Notes under the pieces: generated by a model
The model's input: only the letters and a program-made list of their open reading frames with translations
What the model was told of the DNA's origin: nothing
Database searches by the model: none
Assembly: GCF_050632395.1 (NCBI RefSeq)
Contig: NZ_CP192600.1
Span: 2,914,001-2,978,000, forward strand
From: JAUYQR01 sp050632395
Lineage (GTDB): Bacteria; Pseudomonadota; Alphaproteobacteria; Rhodobacterales; Rhodobacteraceae
DNA: 64,000 bases
Direction of reading: 5' to 3'
In this document: piece after piece, positions 15,856 through 25,000 of the stretch
Position numbering within the stretch: position 1 is the first letter of the stretch
Layout of the letters: each line of letters begins with the position of its first letter
Position numbers and translations under genes: made by a program

Positions 15856-17226
15856 ATGGCAACCGAAGTATTGATGCCCGCGCTGTCGCCCACAATGGAA
15901 GAGGGCACGCTGGCGAAATGGATGGTCAAGGAGGGCGATGTGGTCAAATCCGGCCAGATCATCGCCGAGATCGAGACCGACAAGGCCACGATGGAATTCG
16001 AGGCGGTGGATGAAGGCACGGTGGGCAAGATTCTCGTCGCCGAAGGCACGGCAGGGGTGAAGGTGAACACGCCGATCATGGTGCTGGTCGAGGCGGGGGA
16101 AACCGTATCGGACGCGCCGAAGCCTGCGGCTGTGGCAGCGGTGGCGGTGCAGAAGCCTGTCGCGGCAGCGGCAGCGGCCCCTTCAGCGCCGGCGATGCCG
16201 AAGGCGGCTTCGGGCTGGCCACATTCCGACCTGCCGGAAGGGCCGACCAAAACCATGACGGTGCGCGAGGCGTTGCGCGAAGCGATGGCCGAGGAAATGC
16301 GCGCCGACCCGACCGTGTTCCTGATGGGCGAAGAGGTGGGCGAGTATCAGGGCGCCTACAAGATTTCCCAGGGGTTGCTGGACGAGTTCGGGGCGAAACG
16401 CGTGGTCGACACGCCGATCACCGAGATGGGCTTTGCCGGGATTGCCACGGGGGCGTCGTGGGGCGGGCTGAAGCCGATCGTGGAATTCATGACGTTCAAC
16501 TTCGCCATGCAGGCGATGGACCATATCATCAACTCGGCGGCGAAGACGCTGTACATGTCGGGCGGCCAGATGGGCAGCCCAATGGTGTTCCGTGGCCCGA
16601 ACGGCGCTGCGGCGCGCGTCGGCGCCCAACATAGCCAAGATTATGCGGCATGGTTTGCCGCGATTCCGGGCTTGCGGGTTTGCATGCCGTATTCGGCCGC
16701 TGATGCGAAAGGTTTGCTGAAAACCGCCATTCGTGACCCTAACCCGGTGGTGTTCCTTGAGAACGAGATCCTTTACGGGCGCAGCTTCGAGGTGCCGACC
16801 GATCCGGATTTCGCGGTGCCGTTCGGCAAGGCGTCGATTTTGCGCGACGGAAGCGATGTGACCATCGTGTCGTTCGGGATTGGCCTGACCTATTCGCTGC
16901 AGGCGGCGGAAGAGCTGGCGAAGGAAGGCATTTCGGCCGAGGTCATCAACCTGCGCACGCTGCGCCCGATCGACTATGACACGGTGCTGGCAAGCGTGAT
17001 GAAGACCAACCGCTGCGTGACCGTGGAGGAAGGTTTCCCGGTCGGGGCCATCGGCAACCATATCGGCGCGGTCGTGATGCAGCGGGCGTTCGATTATCTG
17101 GATGCGCCGGTGATCAATTGCACCGGGAAAGACGTGCCGATGCCCTATGCGGCCAACCTTGAAAAGCTGGCGTTGACGACCACCGCCGAGGTGATCGCCG
17201 CTGTCAAATCCGTCTGCTACCGGTGA
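15856..17226 (+). CDS. pdhB: Pyruvate dehydrogenase E1 component, beta subunit, with lipoyl domain
   Basis: 456 residues: an N-terminal lipoyl domain (about 1-80, lipoyl-lysine motif ETDKATMEFE near residue 41), an Ala/Pro/Val-rich linker (about 85-115) and the transketolase-like E1-beta domain (MTVREALREAMAEEMR, GEEVGEYQGAYKISQGL, EFMTFNFAMQAMD, PNPVVFLENEILYG). A lipoyl domain on E1-beta is a known alphaproteobacterial arrangement. The first 80 residues are nearly identical to those of pdhC, a domain duplication visible in the DNA too. Confidence 0.97.
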   Translation: MATEVLMPALSPTMEEGTLAKWMVKEGDVVKSGQIIAEIETDKATMEFEAVDEGTVGKILVAEGTAGVKVNTPIMVLVEAGETVSDAPKPAAVAAVAVQKPVAAAAAAPSAPAMPKAASGWPHSDLPEGPTKTMTVREALREAMAEEMRADPTVFLMGEEVGEYQGAYKISQGLLDEFGAKRVVDTPITEMGFAGIATGASWGGLKPIVEFMTFNFAMQAMDHIINSAAKTLYMSGGQMGSPMVFRGPNGAAARVGAQHSQDYAAWFAAIPGLRVCMPYSAADAKGLLKTAIRDPNPVVFLENEILYGRSFEVPTDPDFAVPFGKASILRDGSDVTIVSFGIGLTYSLQAAEELAKEGISAEVINLRTLRPIDYDTVLASVMKTNRCVTVEEGFPVGAIGNHIGAVVMQRAFDYLDAPVINCTGKDVPMPYAANLEKLALTTTAEVIAAVKSVCYR

Positions 17227-17235
17227 GGTGAAGCA

Positions 17236-18549
17236 ATGGCTGTAGAAATCCTGATGCCCGCGCTGTCCCCCACGATGGAGGAAGGCACGCTGGCGAAATG
17301 GCTGGTCAAGGAGGGGGATGCGGTCAAATCCGGCCAGATCCTGGCCGAGATCGAGACCGACAAGGCGACGATGGAGTTCGAGGCGGTCGATGAGGGGATC
17401 GTCGGGAAGCTGCTGGTTGCCGAAGGCACGGCGGGGGTGAAGGTCAACACGCCCATCGCGGTTATGGTCGAGGAAGGGGAAAGCGTCAGCGCGGCCCCTG
17501 CCCCGGCGAAAACGGCTGCGCCGGTGGCTGCTATGGCTGTAGCGGCTGCACCGGTCGTGGCGGCGGCGCCTGCGCCTGCGGCCACTTCGGCCCCTGTGGC
17601 GGCTGGCGGCGCGCGGGTGTTCGCCTCGCCTCTGGCGCGGCGGATCGCGGCGGAAAAGGGGTTGGATCTGACCAAGGTCGCCGGGTCTGGCCCGCATGGT
17701 CGCATCGTGAAAGCGGATGTCGAAGACGCGAAGCCTGCGGCGGCTCCGGTCGCGGCGGCGGCCCCTGCAGCAGCGGCCCCTGCCCCGGCGAAACCGGCTG
17801 CTGCCGGGATGCCGACCGGAATGTCTGCGGAAACCGTGATGAAGATGTATGCCGACCGGCAGTTCGAGGAAATTCCTCTGGACGGGATGCGCCGGACGAT
17901 TGCGGCGCGGCTGACCGAGGCAAAGCAGACCATCCCACATTTCTACCTGCGGCGCGAGGTACGGCTGGATGCGCTGATGGCGTTCCGCGAGACCTTGAAC
18001 AAGCAGCTTGAAGCGCGGGGCGTGAAGCTGTCGGTCAACGACTTCATCATCAAGGCCTGTGCGGCGGCGTTGCAGGCTGTGCCGAACGCAAATGCGGTTT
18101 GGGCGGGTGACCGGATGCTGCGGCTGAAACCGTCTGATGTGGCGGTTGCGGTGGCGGTGGAGGGCGGGCTTTTCACGCCGGTCCTGCGCGATGCCGACAA
18201 GAAGTCGCTTTCGACGCTGTCGGCGGAAATGAAGGATCTGGCGGCGCGGGCGAAGTCGAAGAAGCTGGCGCCACATGAATATCAGGGCGGGTCGTTTGCG
18301 ATTTCCAACCTTGGGATGATGGGGATCGAGAACTTCGACGCGGTGATCAACCCGCCGCATGGGTCGATCCTGGCGGTTGGCGCGGGCGTCAAGAAGCCCG
18401 TGGTTCTGGCGGATGGCACGATCGGCGTGGCGACGGTGATGTCGATGACCCTGTCGGTCGACCACCGGGTGATCGACGGCGCCTTGGGAGCCGAGTTCCT
18501 GAAGGCGGTGATCGAGGGCCTGGAAAACCCGATGGCGCTTCTGGCGTGA
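17236..18549 (+). CDS. pdhC: Pyruvate dehydrogenase E2, dihydrolipoamide acetyltransferase
   Basis: 437-residue E2 core of the complex, transferring acetyl from lipoamide to CoA. One lipoyl domain (1-80, ETDKATMEFE), Ala/Pro linker, peripheral-subunit-binding domain (FASPLARRIAAEKGLDL, about 127-165), a second linker and the catalytic domain ending DHRVIDGALGAEF near residue 415 with the catalytic His/Asp. No E3 (lpd) follows in this window. Followed by a strong hairpin and a GGGATATTT element. Confidence 0.97.
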   Translation: MAVEILMPALSPTMEEGTLAKWLVKEGDAVKSGQILAEIETDKATMEFEAVDEGIVGKLLVAEGTAGVKVNTPIAVMVEEGESVSAAPAPAKTAAPVAAMAVAAAPVVAAAPAPAATSAPVAAGGARVFASPLARRIAAEKGLDLTKVAGSGPHGRIVKADVEDAKPAAAPVAAAAPAAAAPAPAKPAAAGMPTGMSAETVMKMYADRQFEEIPLDGMRRTIAARLTEAKQTIPHFYLRREVRLDALMAFRETLNKQLEARGVKLSVNDFIIKACAAALQAVPNANAVWAGDRMLRLKPSDVAVAVAVEGGLFTPVLRDADKKSLSTLSAEMKDLAARAKSKKLAPHEYQGGSFAISNLGMMGIENFDAVINPPHGSILAVGAGVKKPVVLADGTIGVATVMSMTLSVDHRVIDGALGAEFLKAVIEGLENPMALLA

Positions 18550-18558
18550 CCAAAGGCA

Positions 18559-18616
18559 GCGGGGGGCATGCGCCGCCCCCCGCACCCCAAGCGGGATATT
18601 TGCCGAAGGGGAAGCG
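18559..18616 (+). repeat. Dispersed hairpin + GGGATATTT element, copy 1
   Basis: A 9-bp perfect stem GCGGGGGGC/GCCCCCCGC (18559-18583) followed by GCGGGATATTTG (18591-18602). The same order, hairpin then GGGATATTT, occurs on the minus strand near 34360, 39380, 40570 and 41850. Here it follows the pdhC stop and may act as terminator or 3' end stabiliser. Confidence 0.6.
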
Positions 18617-18638
18617 GGGCCTTGGTCCCGCTTGTTTG

Positions 18639-19277
18639 TTAGCGGGCATGCAATCGGGCGATCAGGGTGCGTGACCGGCTGAGGATGGTGAGAGCGGTGC
18701 CGGCCGCGATGATCCAGAGGGTGACGGCAAGCGTCCAGCCCGGTGTGTAGAATGCCGCGATGACGGTGCCGGTGGTAAGCCCCGCCATGCGCTGAGGTTT
18801 GGCCATCGGGCCGGAGAAATCGGCCGGGAAGCCCTCGGCGCGGCCAAGTTCGCGCAGGTAGGCGGTGGCGATGGCGAGGGCCGCGGCGAGAAGGCCCAGC
18901 GCGGGGTTGCCGGCGGCAATCCCCGCCCCGCCGAGGAGGAGGAGGTCGGAGATCCGGTCCGGCGCTTCGTTCCAGAACGGGCCATCCTTGGTGCCCTGCC
19001 CGCCTTCGACGGCAACCAGTCCGTCGATCAGGTTGCACACCAGCCGTGCCTGGCAGGCTGCGGCGGCAAGGATCAGCATCAGCCATTGCAGGAAGCCGGA
19101 ACCAATGAGCGACAAAGCATAGCAGGCAGCGCCAAGTGCGGCGAAAGCGATGGAAAGCTGCGAGATCCGGTTGGGGGTGAGGCCACGCGCGACGGCCCTG
19201 ACCGCAATCGCCTTTGCCCAAGCGGAGTTGCGCGAGGTCAGGGGGCGGCGGGATGGCGGTTCGGCGCGGTCTGTCAT
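18639..19277 (-). CDS. CDP-alcohol phosphatidyltransferase-family protein (YnbA-like), altered active site
   Basis: 212-residue polytopic membrane protein. The family signature D-x2-D-G-x2-A-R-x8-G-x3-D-x3-D can be laid exactly on residues 82-107, but three positions are changed: N82 for the first Asp, V90 for Arg and N103 for the third Asp; D85, G86, A89, G99 and D107 remain. Asn at two of these sites resembles what I recall of E. coli YnbA. It would join a CDP-linked lipid to an alcohol head group if active. Last gene of the cysE-acyltransferase-cdsA-like operon, overlapping the previous gene by four bases. Confidence 0.75.
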   Translation of the reverse strand: MTDRAEPPSRRPLTSRNSAWAKAIAVRAVARGLTPNRISQLSIAFAALGAACYALSLIGSGFLQWLMLILAAAACQARLVCNLIDGLVAVEGGQGTKDGPFWNEAPDRISDLLLLGGAGIAAGNPALGLLAAALAIATAYLRELGRAEGFPADFSGPMAKPQRMAGLTTGTVIAAFYTPGWTLAVTLWIIAAGTALTILSRSRTLIARLHAR

Positions 19278-20215
19278 GTCACGGACCAGCCGTAGCGAGT
19301 GATGTGAAAGAAAATCGGTGCCGCGAAGATCACGCTGTCGAGCCGGTCGATGAACCCGCCATGCCCGGCAATCAGGTGACCCCAGTCCTTGACCCCCCGG
19401 TCACGCTTGATCGCCGACATGACGAGGCCGCCGAAAAAGCCCATCAGCGTCAGCAGAAGGCACATCCCCATCGCCTGCAGCATGGTAAAGGGCGTCATCC
19501 ACCAAAGGAGCGTGCCGACGGCTGTGGCGGTAAGCGAGCCGCCGATAAACCCCTCCCACGTTTTGGAGGGCGACAGGGTGGGCGCAATCCGCGTGCGGCC
19601 GATCAGCTTGCCCCAGACGTATTGCATCACGTCTGAAAGCTGCACGATGAAGATCAGGTAGGCGATGAGAATGACGTTTCGGCCTTCGAAACCTGGGATC
19701 TGCAGCGAAAGGATCGCGGGGACATGGCTGACGCAGAAGACACAGATCATCATCGCCCATTGCGTTTCGGAAACGCGGACAAGGAAATCCTTGGGGTTGC
19801 CGCGCAAGGCCGACAGGACCGGCAGCAAGAGGAAGACGTAGACCGGGATGAACACGGAATAGAGCCCGTACCAGTCAGTCAGCACCAGGTAATACTGGAA
19901 CGGCAGGACCAGAAAGAAGCAGGCGACCAGTGACCAGTGATCTTCGCGCGAGTGGGTGGTCAGGGTGAGAAATTCGCGCAGGGCCGCGAAGGAGCAGAGC
20001 GCGAAAAGCAGGATCACGCCGGTGCGCCCTGCGAGGAACGCAATTGCGAGCAGGATCACCATCACCCACCACGCATTGGTGCGCGCGATCAGGTTGTCGA
20101 TCATCGGGTTGGGCGCATCGCCGAGCCGCAGCCGCAAAAGCGCACCGATGATCGAGGCGACCAGCAGGATCATCACGACGCCCGATAGCAGCCAGATCAG
20201 GTGAGGGCTGGTCAT
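19274..20215 (-). CDS. Phosphatidate cytidylyltransferase (CdsA/YnbB family)
   Basis: 313-residue inner-membrane protein with about eight hydrophobic segments that makes CDP-diacylglycerol from phosphatidate and CTP. The complete CTP-transferase signature lies near the C-terminus, SAIKRDRGVKDWGHLIAGHG followed by GFIDRLD, and SPSKTWEGFIGG is the usual second motif. Start and stop overlap both neighbours by four bases. Because it sits with an acyltransferase and a YnbA-like protein and not with frr/uppS/dxr, it is probably a second, specialised CDP-DAG synthase and not the housekeeping cdsA. Confidence 0.88.
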   Translation of the reverse strand: MTSPHLIWLLSGVVMILLVASIIGALLRLRLGDAPNPMIDNLIARTNAWWVMVILLAIAFLAGRTGVILLFALCSFAALREFLTLTTHSREDHWSLVACFFLVLPFQYYLVLTDWYGLYSVFIPVYVFLLLPVLSALRGNPKDFLVRVSETQWAMMICVFCVSHVPAILSLQIPGFEGRNVILIAYLIFIVQLSDVMQYVWGKLIGRTRIAPTLSPSKTWEGFIGGSLTATAVGTLLWWMTPFTMLQAMGMCLLLTLMGFFGGLVMSAIKRDRGVKDWGHLIAGHGGFIDRLDSVIFAAPIFFHITRYGWSVT

Positions 20216-20856
20216 GATGCCGCGGTGCCCAATGCAAGAAGCGCCTCGGAGGCACGGGCGAGGAAGGCATCCTTTGTCTCGCCCTCACTGATCCGCAGGG
20301 GCGCGCCGAAGGTGAGGGTGCAGATCAGGGGAACCGGAATGACTTCTCCCTTCGGCATGACCTTGTTCAGGTTGGCGATCCAGACGGGCACAAGATCTAC
20401 CGATGGTCGGCTGCGGGCAAGGTGGAACAATCCAGACTTGAACGGAAGCAGCCGTTCGTCCGAGACGTTGCGCTTGCCTTCTGGAAACAGGATCAACGAC
20501 GCCCCCTGATCCAGCGCAGCAACCATCTGCTCAACCGGGTCGGTGGTGCGGGCCTCTGGGCGGCGGTCGATCAGGACGGCGTTGAAGACGTCGCGCCCGA
20601 TGAACGCTCGCAAAGGGGAGGTAAGCCAATAATCCAGCGCGGCCACGGGACGCGTGTCGCGGCGCAGCGGGGCTGGCAGGACCGTCCAGATCAGGACGAA
20701 GTCGCCGTTGGAACTATGGTTGGCATAGTAGACGCGCAGTCCGCGTTCTGGGGCAATCCCCTGCCAGATGGCGCGGGGCGCGGTAATGAATCGGGCAAAC
20801 AGCGAAATCGCCTCGCCGATCGCCTGCGCGGCCAAGGAGCGACCGCTGACGCTCAC
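20212..20856 (-). CDS. 1-acyl-glycerol-3-phosphate acyltransferase-like protein (PlsC family)
   Basis: 214-residue acyltransferase with the NHxxxxD catalytic motif as NHSSNGD (near residue 46) and the glycerophosphate-binding FPEGKR motif near residue 124. It would acylate a lysophospholipid or similar acceptor at the inner membrane. Overlaps the cytidylyltransferase gene by four bases and starts seven bases after cysE. With its two downstream partners it could make phosphatidate, activate it with CTP and attach a head group. Confidence 0.82.
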   Translation of the reverse strand: MSVSGRSLAAQAIGEAISLFARFITAPRAIWQGIAPERGLRVYYANHSSNGDFVLIWTVLPAPLRRDTRPVAALDYWLTSPLRAFIGRDVFNAVLIDRRPEARTTDPVEQMVAALDQGASLILFPEGKRNVSDERLLPFKSGLFHLARSRPSVDLVPVWIANLNKVMPKGEVIPVPLICTLTFGAPLRISEGETKDAFLARASEALLALGTAAS

Positions 20857-20863
20857 CGCAGCA

Positions 20864-21670
20864 TCATTTCGTTTTCAGGATCTGATCCATGGTCAGCGCT
20901 GGCTGCGCACAGCCTGCCTTGCCGACGACCCGGGCCGGCACGCCCGCGACCGTTGTGTTGTGCGGCACATCCTCCAGCACCACTGAACCGGCGGCAATGC
21001 GCGAGCAGCGGCCGACGGTGATGTTGCCCAGCACCTTGGCACCCGCCCCGATCAGCACCCCGTCACCGATCTTCGGGTGCCGGTCGCCGTCTTCCTTGCC
21101 GGTGCCACCAAGAGTGACCGAGTGCAGCATCGAGACATTGTCCCCGACCACCGCCGTTTCGCCGATGACGATGGAATGCGCGTGGTCGATCATGATGCCC
21201 TTGCCGACGCGGGCAGCCGGGTGGATGTCGACGCCGAAAGCTTCGGACACGCGCATTTGCACGAAGTACGCAAGGTCGATCCGACCAGTGCGCCACAGCC
21301 AATGCCCGACACGGTAGGCCTGAATAGCCTGATATCCCTTGAAGAAGAGGATCGGCTGCAGGAAGCGGTGGCAAGCCGGATCGCGTTCGTAGACGGCCAT
21401 CAGGTCAGACCGTGCCGCAGCGCCCAGATCGGCGTCGCTGGCATAGGCTTCATCAGCGATTTCACGCAGGATTTGCTCGCTCATCTCGCCCGAGGCGAGC
21501 TTCATCGAAAAGCGGTAAGCCAGCGCCCGCTCCATCGACGAATGGTGCAGGAGGCCCGAGTGGATCAGGCCACCAAGCAGGGGTTCAGCGCGGATCGCCT
21601 CGACGGCCTCTTCGCAGACGCGCTGCCAGACGGGATCAATGCTGGAAACGCGTGGTTTGATCTCGGCCAT
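20864..21670 (-). CDS. cysE: Serine O-acetyltransferase
   Basis: Commits serine to cysteine synthesis by making O-acetylserine from acetyl-CoA. 268 residues: an N-terminal helical domain and a left-handed beta-helix of hexapeptide repeats, with FGVDIHPAARVGKGIMIDHA, VIGETAVVGDNVS and LGGTGKEDGDRHPKIGDGV, all classic CysE. AGGAGG precedes the ATG. It lies directly downstream of the GTA cluster and a small DUF gene on the same strand, with a predicted promoter of its own at 21702-21729. Confidence 0.96.
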   Translation of the reverse strand: MAEIKPRVSSIDPVWQRVCEEAVEAIRAEPLLGGLIHSGLLHHSSMERALAYRFSMKLASGEMSEQILREIADEAYASDADLGAAARSDLMAVYERDPACHRFLQPILFFKGYQAIQAYRVGHWLWRTGRIDLAYFVQMRVSEAFGVDIHPAARVGKGIMIDHAHSIVIGETAVVGDNVSMLHSVTLGGTGKEDGDRHPKIGDGVLIGAGAKVLGNITVGRCSRIAAGSVVLEDVPHNTTVAGVPARVVGKAGCAQPALTMDQILKTK

Positions 21671-21701
21671 GCTGAAGCCTCCTGTTACAGACCTCTTTTA
21701 C

Positions 21702-21729
21702 CATATAGCGAGGCGCTGGCGACCCTCAA
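21702..21729 (-). promoter_or_regulatory. Predicted cysE promoter
   Basis: On the minus strand TTGAGG (21724-21729), 16-base spacer, TATATG (21702-21707). It overlaps the last codons of the upstream small gene, so cysE could be expressed independently of the GTA cluster. Confidence 0.4.
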
Positions 21730-22031
21730 AGTTGTGATGTCGGCAATCGCGCCCGGTAATGGGTTTGCAGGGCCTTCGCCGCAATACGCATCGCATCGAG
21801 AAAGTCCGGGTCGCTGGCAACGGGTTCAGCGCCTGGGTGCAGATGCAGAACGCGGGCCATCAGGCTGCCATCACCGAAGGTCGGGTGGCAGCAGCGGGTG
21901 GCCTCGAAATGCGCCTGCGCTTCGGTCGCTTCGCGGATCAATCGCGTCGCGAATGGCATGCGCCCGACTTTCGGCAGTGGCATCAACGCCCGGGCCAGCA
22001 ACAGAACGTCGGCGGCAAGCGGTGTGCGCAT
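21726..22031 (-). CDS. Small conserved protein downstream of GTA g15
   Basis: 101 residues, no signal peptide or membrane segment. Visible features are a hydrophobic N-terminal helix (PLAADVLLLARALMPLP) and a central Cys-Cys-His cluster (ATRCCHPTFGDGSLM). The ATG starts one base after the g15 stop (TGAGATG), so translation is coupled to the GTA tail genes. Comparable small DUF genes are found between g15 and cysE in related bacteria as far as I recall. Function unknown; a GTA accessory or assembly role is only an inference from position. Confidence 0.6.
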   Translation of the reverse strand: MRTPLAADVLLLARALMPLPKVGRMPFATRLIREATEAQAHFEATRCCHPTFGDGSLMARVLHLHPGAEPVASDPDFLDAMRIAAKALQTHYRARLPTSQL

Positions 22032-22032
22032 C

Positions 22033-25000
22033 TCAAACCGAAACCGCTACGCTGCGAAACGGGCCGGGGCCAAAGCGGGTTGAAACCTGCGCCACCGCAA
22101 CGTCGAACGGACCCGTTACCCCGTCCGCAGCCTGCATTGCCGGGGAATAGACAAACCCCGGTGCGGCGCTGGAGTATTCCGCCCGGATCGTCGATCCTTG
22201 CTGGATGCGCAGAAGATAGGCCTCCACGTCTTCGCCCAACGGCACCTCGGCGACTTGCCAGCTGTCACCCTCAATGCGTGTCCTGCGTTTCCAGCCAAGC
22301 GTGACGGTCCCCGCAACGGTCTTTTGCCGAAGATGCGATACCGGATAGGGCCGCAGCCCGATGCCGTCGAAAGCCTCGATCCTCAACGTCACGTTCGGAT
22401 CGTCGAACCCCCGCGAGGCCCCGCCGATGCGGTAGTATCGGGCAAGCCCGCGCGCCGAAAGCGGCAGATCGATCTGGGTCAGCGCAAGATCCAGCAGGAC
22501 GACCGTGCTGCCAACCGGCCATTCCACCGGCATGATGCCATCGGTGCCCTGTTGCCCGCGTAACCGCATGCTGACCTCATAAGTGTCTGGCGCCACGATC
22601 TGGGACGATGCGAACTGAAAGACCTCCCAGTTGCCCGAGCTTCCATCGCCAATCGCCATTGCGTTCGATCCGTTCAGGACCGAAAGCTGGCTGGCCGACG
22701 CAAGTGTGCCCCCCGAAAGCCGGATGCGCAGCGGCGCGCCGCGATCCCACAGCCCCGGCGATGCGGCCAGCAAGGGTGACTCGGTGACACCGGTAACGGC
22801 GGGCGCTGCCACGAGCCGGTTCAACTCGTATCCCGCGTCCTCGGCAGCCGACCAGACCGCAACCGAACCTGGCCAGGGCGAAGCCGCAACCGCGATATGC
22901 GGGGCGTGCGCAACCTCGTCACCGGTCAGCAAGGGCAGGTCCACAAAGTACGGCAACACGGGCACCGGGGGCACGAATGGGCGCAGACGATAGTCTTCCT
23001 CCGCGCTTTCGCCCGGCAGATAGATCCCCGGCTCGACGCGGACCGCATCAAGCACCTGCGCCTCGGCCTGTTCCACCCGGTCCACCCTGTAGCGCCGGCC
23101 ACGATAGCCGACGACGTCGCCCGCCCCCACGGTCAGACGCGATTTCGGCAAGGCAAACCGCGCGCTGTCACGGGCAACACGGGCTTCGGCCAACCAACGG
23201 TCCACCGTCGCGCGGCCTTCCGCCTTGGTCAGTGCGACCGCGACATCGGTCTGCGATACGCCGCGGGCCTCCTCGTCGGGAAAACGACCTTCCACGCTGC
23301 GCACCTCGTAGCTGCCCTGCGCATCGACATACCCTAGCCGCACTTGACCGGCAGTCTCGGCCTCGGACCCGCGGGAGGTCTCGAACGTGCCTTCAAGGTC
23401 GCTGACCACGGCAAGTTCGTCCGGCGTGATCTCCGCGCTTATCCTGCCGGTCCGGTTGCGGAACTGCGCCATGCCGTCGCGTTCGACCATATCGAATCCA
23501 AGCGCCAGCATCAGCGGTTGAAGGGCCGCGCGCGCGGTCGAAACGTCGCTTTGCAGGTAGCCGCGCACTAGCCCGTAAAGGGCATCGACATCGACCGCGG
23601 TGATACCCGAAGCGGCGCAGATTTCCCGCACCACCGTTGCCAAGGGCTGGTTTGTCGCGCGCCCGTTCAGCCAATGTCCACGCGAATAGTTGCCGCCATC
23701 ACTCCAGATTTCGGTCTGGCCGGGAAACTCAGGGAACGGTCGCGCGTCCCATGCCCAGACATGCGCGCGGTCCATGTCGACCATCGCCTCGCCGTAAAGC
23801 GGCGAGACCGGGTTGTTTGCGGGGTCGGTCCAGAACTCTGCCATCGCCAGCAGATACTGCATCTGGACAAGGTCATCCCGCCGCCCGCTTGAATACTTCG
23901 GCAACCCCGACTCCGAAGATTTCGCGTCAATGAAGCGGTTCGGCTGGTTGGTGCCCTTGTCAATCGCGGCACAGCCATATTCGGTGAACCGGAACGGCTT
24001 TGAGTGCGGCACCCACGCCGTCGGTTGCGCCGCGCGCACCCCACCCGGTCGGTCAAAATGTGCGTTCGACCACCAGGATTTCAGATCCTTGTAGCGAAAC
24101 ACCCACGGCTCGCCGTAAGCGCCGTCAGTGATCGGCAAACGGATTTGCGCCGCCTCGCCTTCAGGGCTTTCGTAGAACCAATCCCCACCCTCGCCCCCCG
24201 TGATATTCGCCTTGAGGTAGGCAAGGTTATAGATCGAGCGCCAAGCCGCATCCGCGTGGTCGTCACCGTCACGCCAATCAGATACCGGCATGTAGTTGTC
24301 GATCGCAACGAAGTCGATGTTGGGATCGGCCCACAGCGGATCAAGATGGAAATACACATCCGTCCCAGTGTGATAGCCGAAATACTCGGACCAGTCGGCG
24401 GCATAGCTGATCTTGACCGTGGGCCCAAGAATGGTGCGCACATCGGCGGCAAGCGCCCGAAGCGCCTGCACCGCCGGGAAGGAATCCGCCGCGCCCCGGA
24501 TCTGGGTCAGCGACCGCATCTCCGAGCCGATGCAGAAGGCGTCAACCCCACCGGACACGGCGCAGAGTTTCGCATTGTGCAGGATGAACCGCCGATAGCT
24601 CCATTCATTCGGCCCGGAATAGCTGATCACATCCCCTTCCGCGCTGAAATGTGCGGGCTGCGCCGTGCCAAAAAACGCCGCCACCTCGGCCGCTGCGGCA
24701 GCGGTTCGGTCGGTCGTGCCCTCCTGCCCGGGGGCCACCGACAGCGTCACCCGCCCCCGCCAAGGCAGGGCTGGCTGGCCGACAGAGCCGCTCCACGGAT
24801 CGGGCAGGCTGTTGCCGGCAAGCTGATCCATCAACATGAACGGATAGATCATCACCTCCTGGCCCTTTGCCTTGATCGCGCGGATCGCCTCGATCACCGA
24901 AGCATCCGCCGGGGTGCCGCCATAGACCGACCGCCCGTCGACCTTCGGCACCTCGGCCGCAGCCGACCGCGCAATCCCGCCCGCCCGCCACCGCATCCTG

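Noticed and set aside
16183..19221. Very long open frame antisense to pdhB-pdhC (over 1,000 codons)
   Set aside because: A GC-rich codon-bias shadow of real genes: His/Arg/Pro-rich composition and no recognisable domain.
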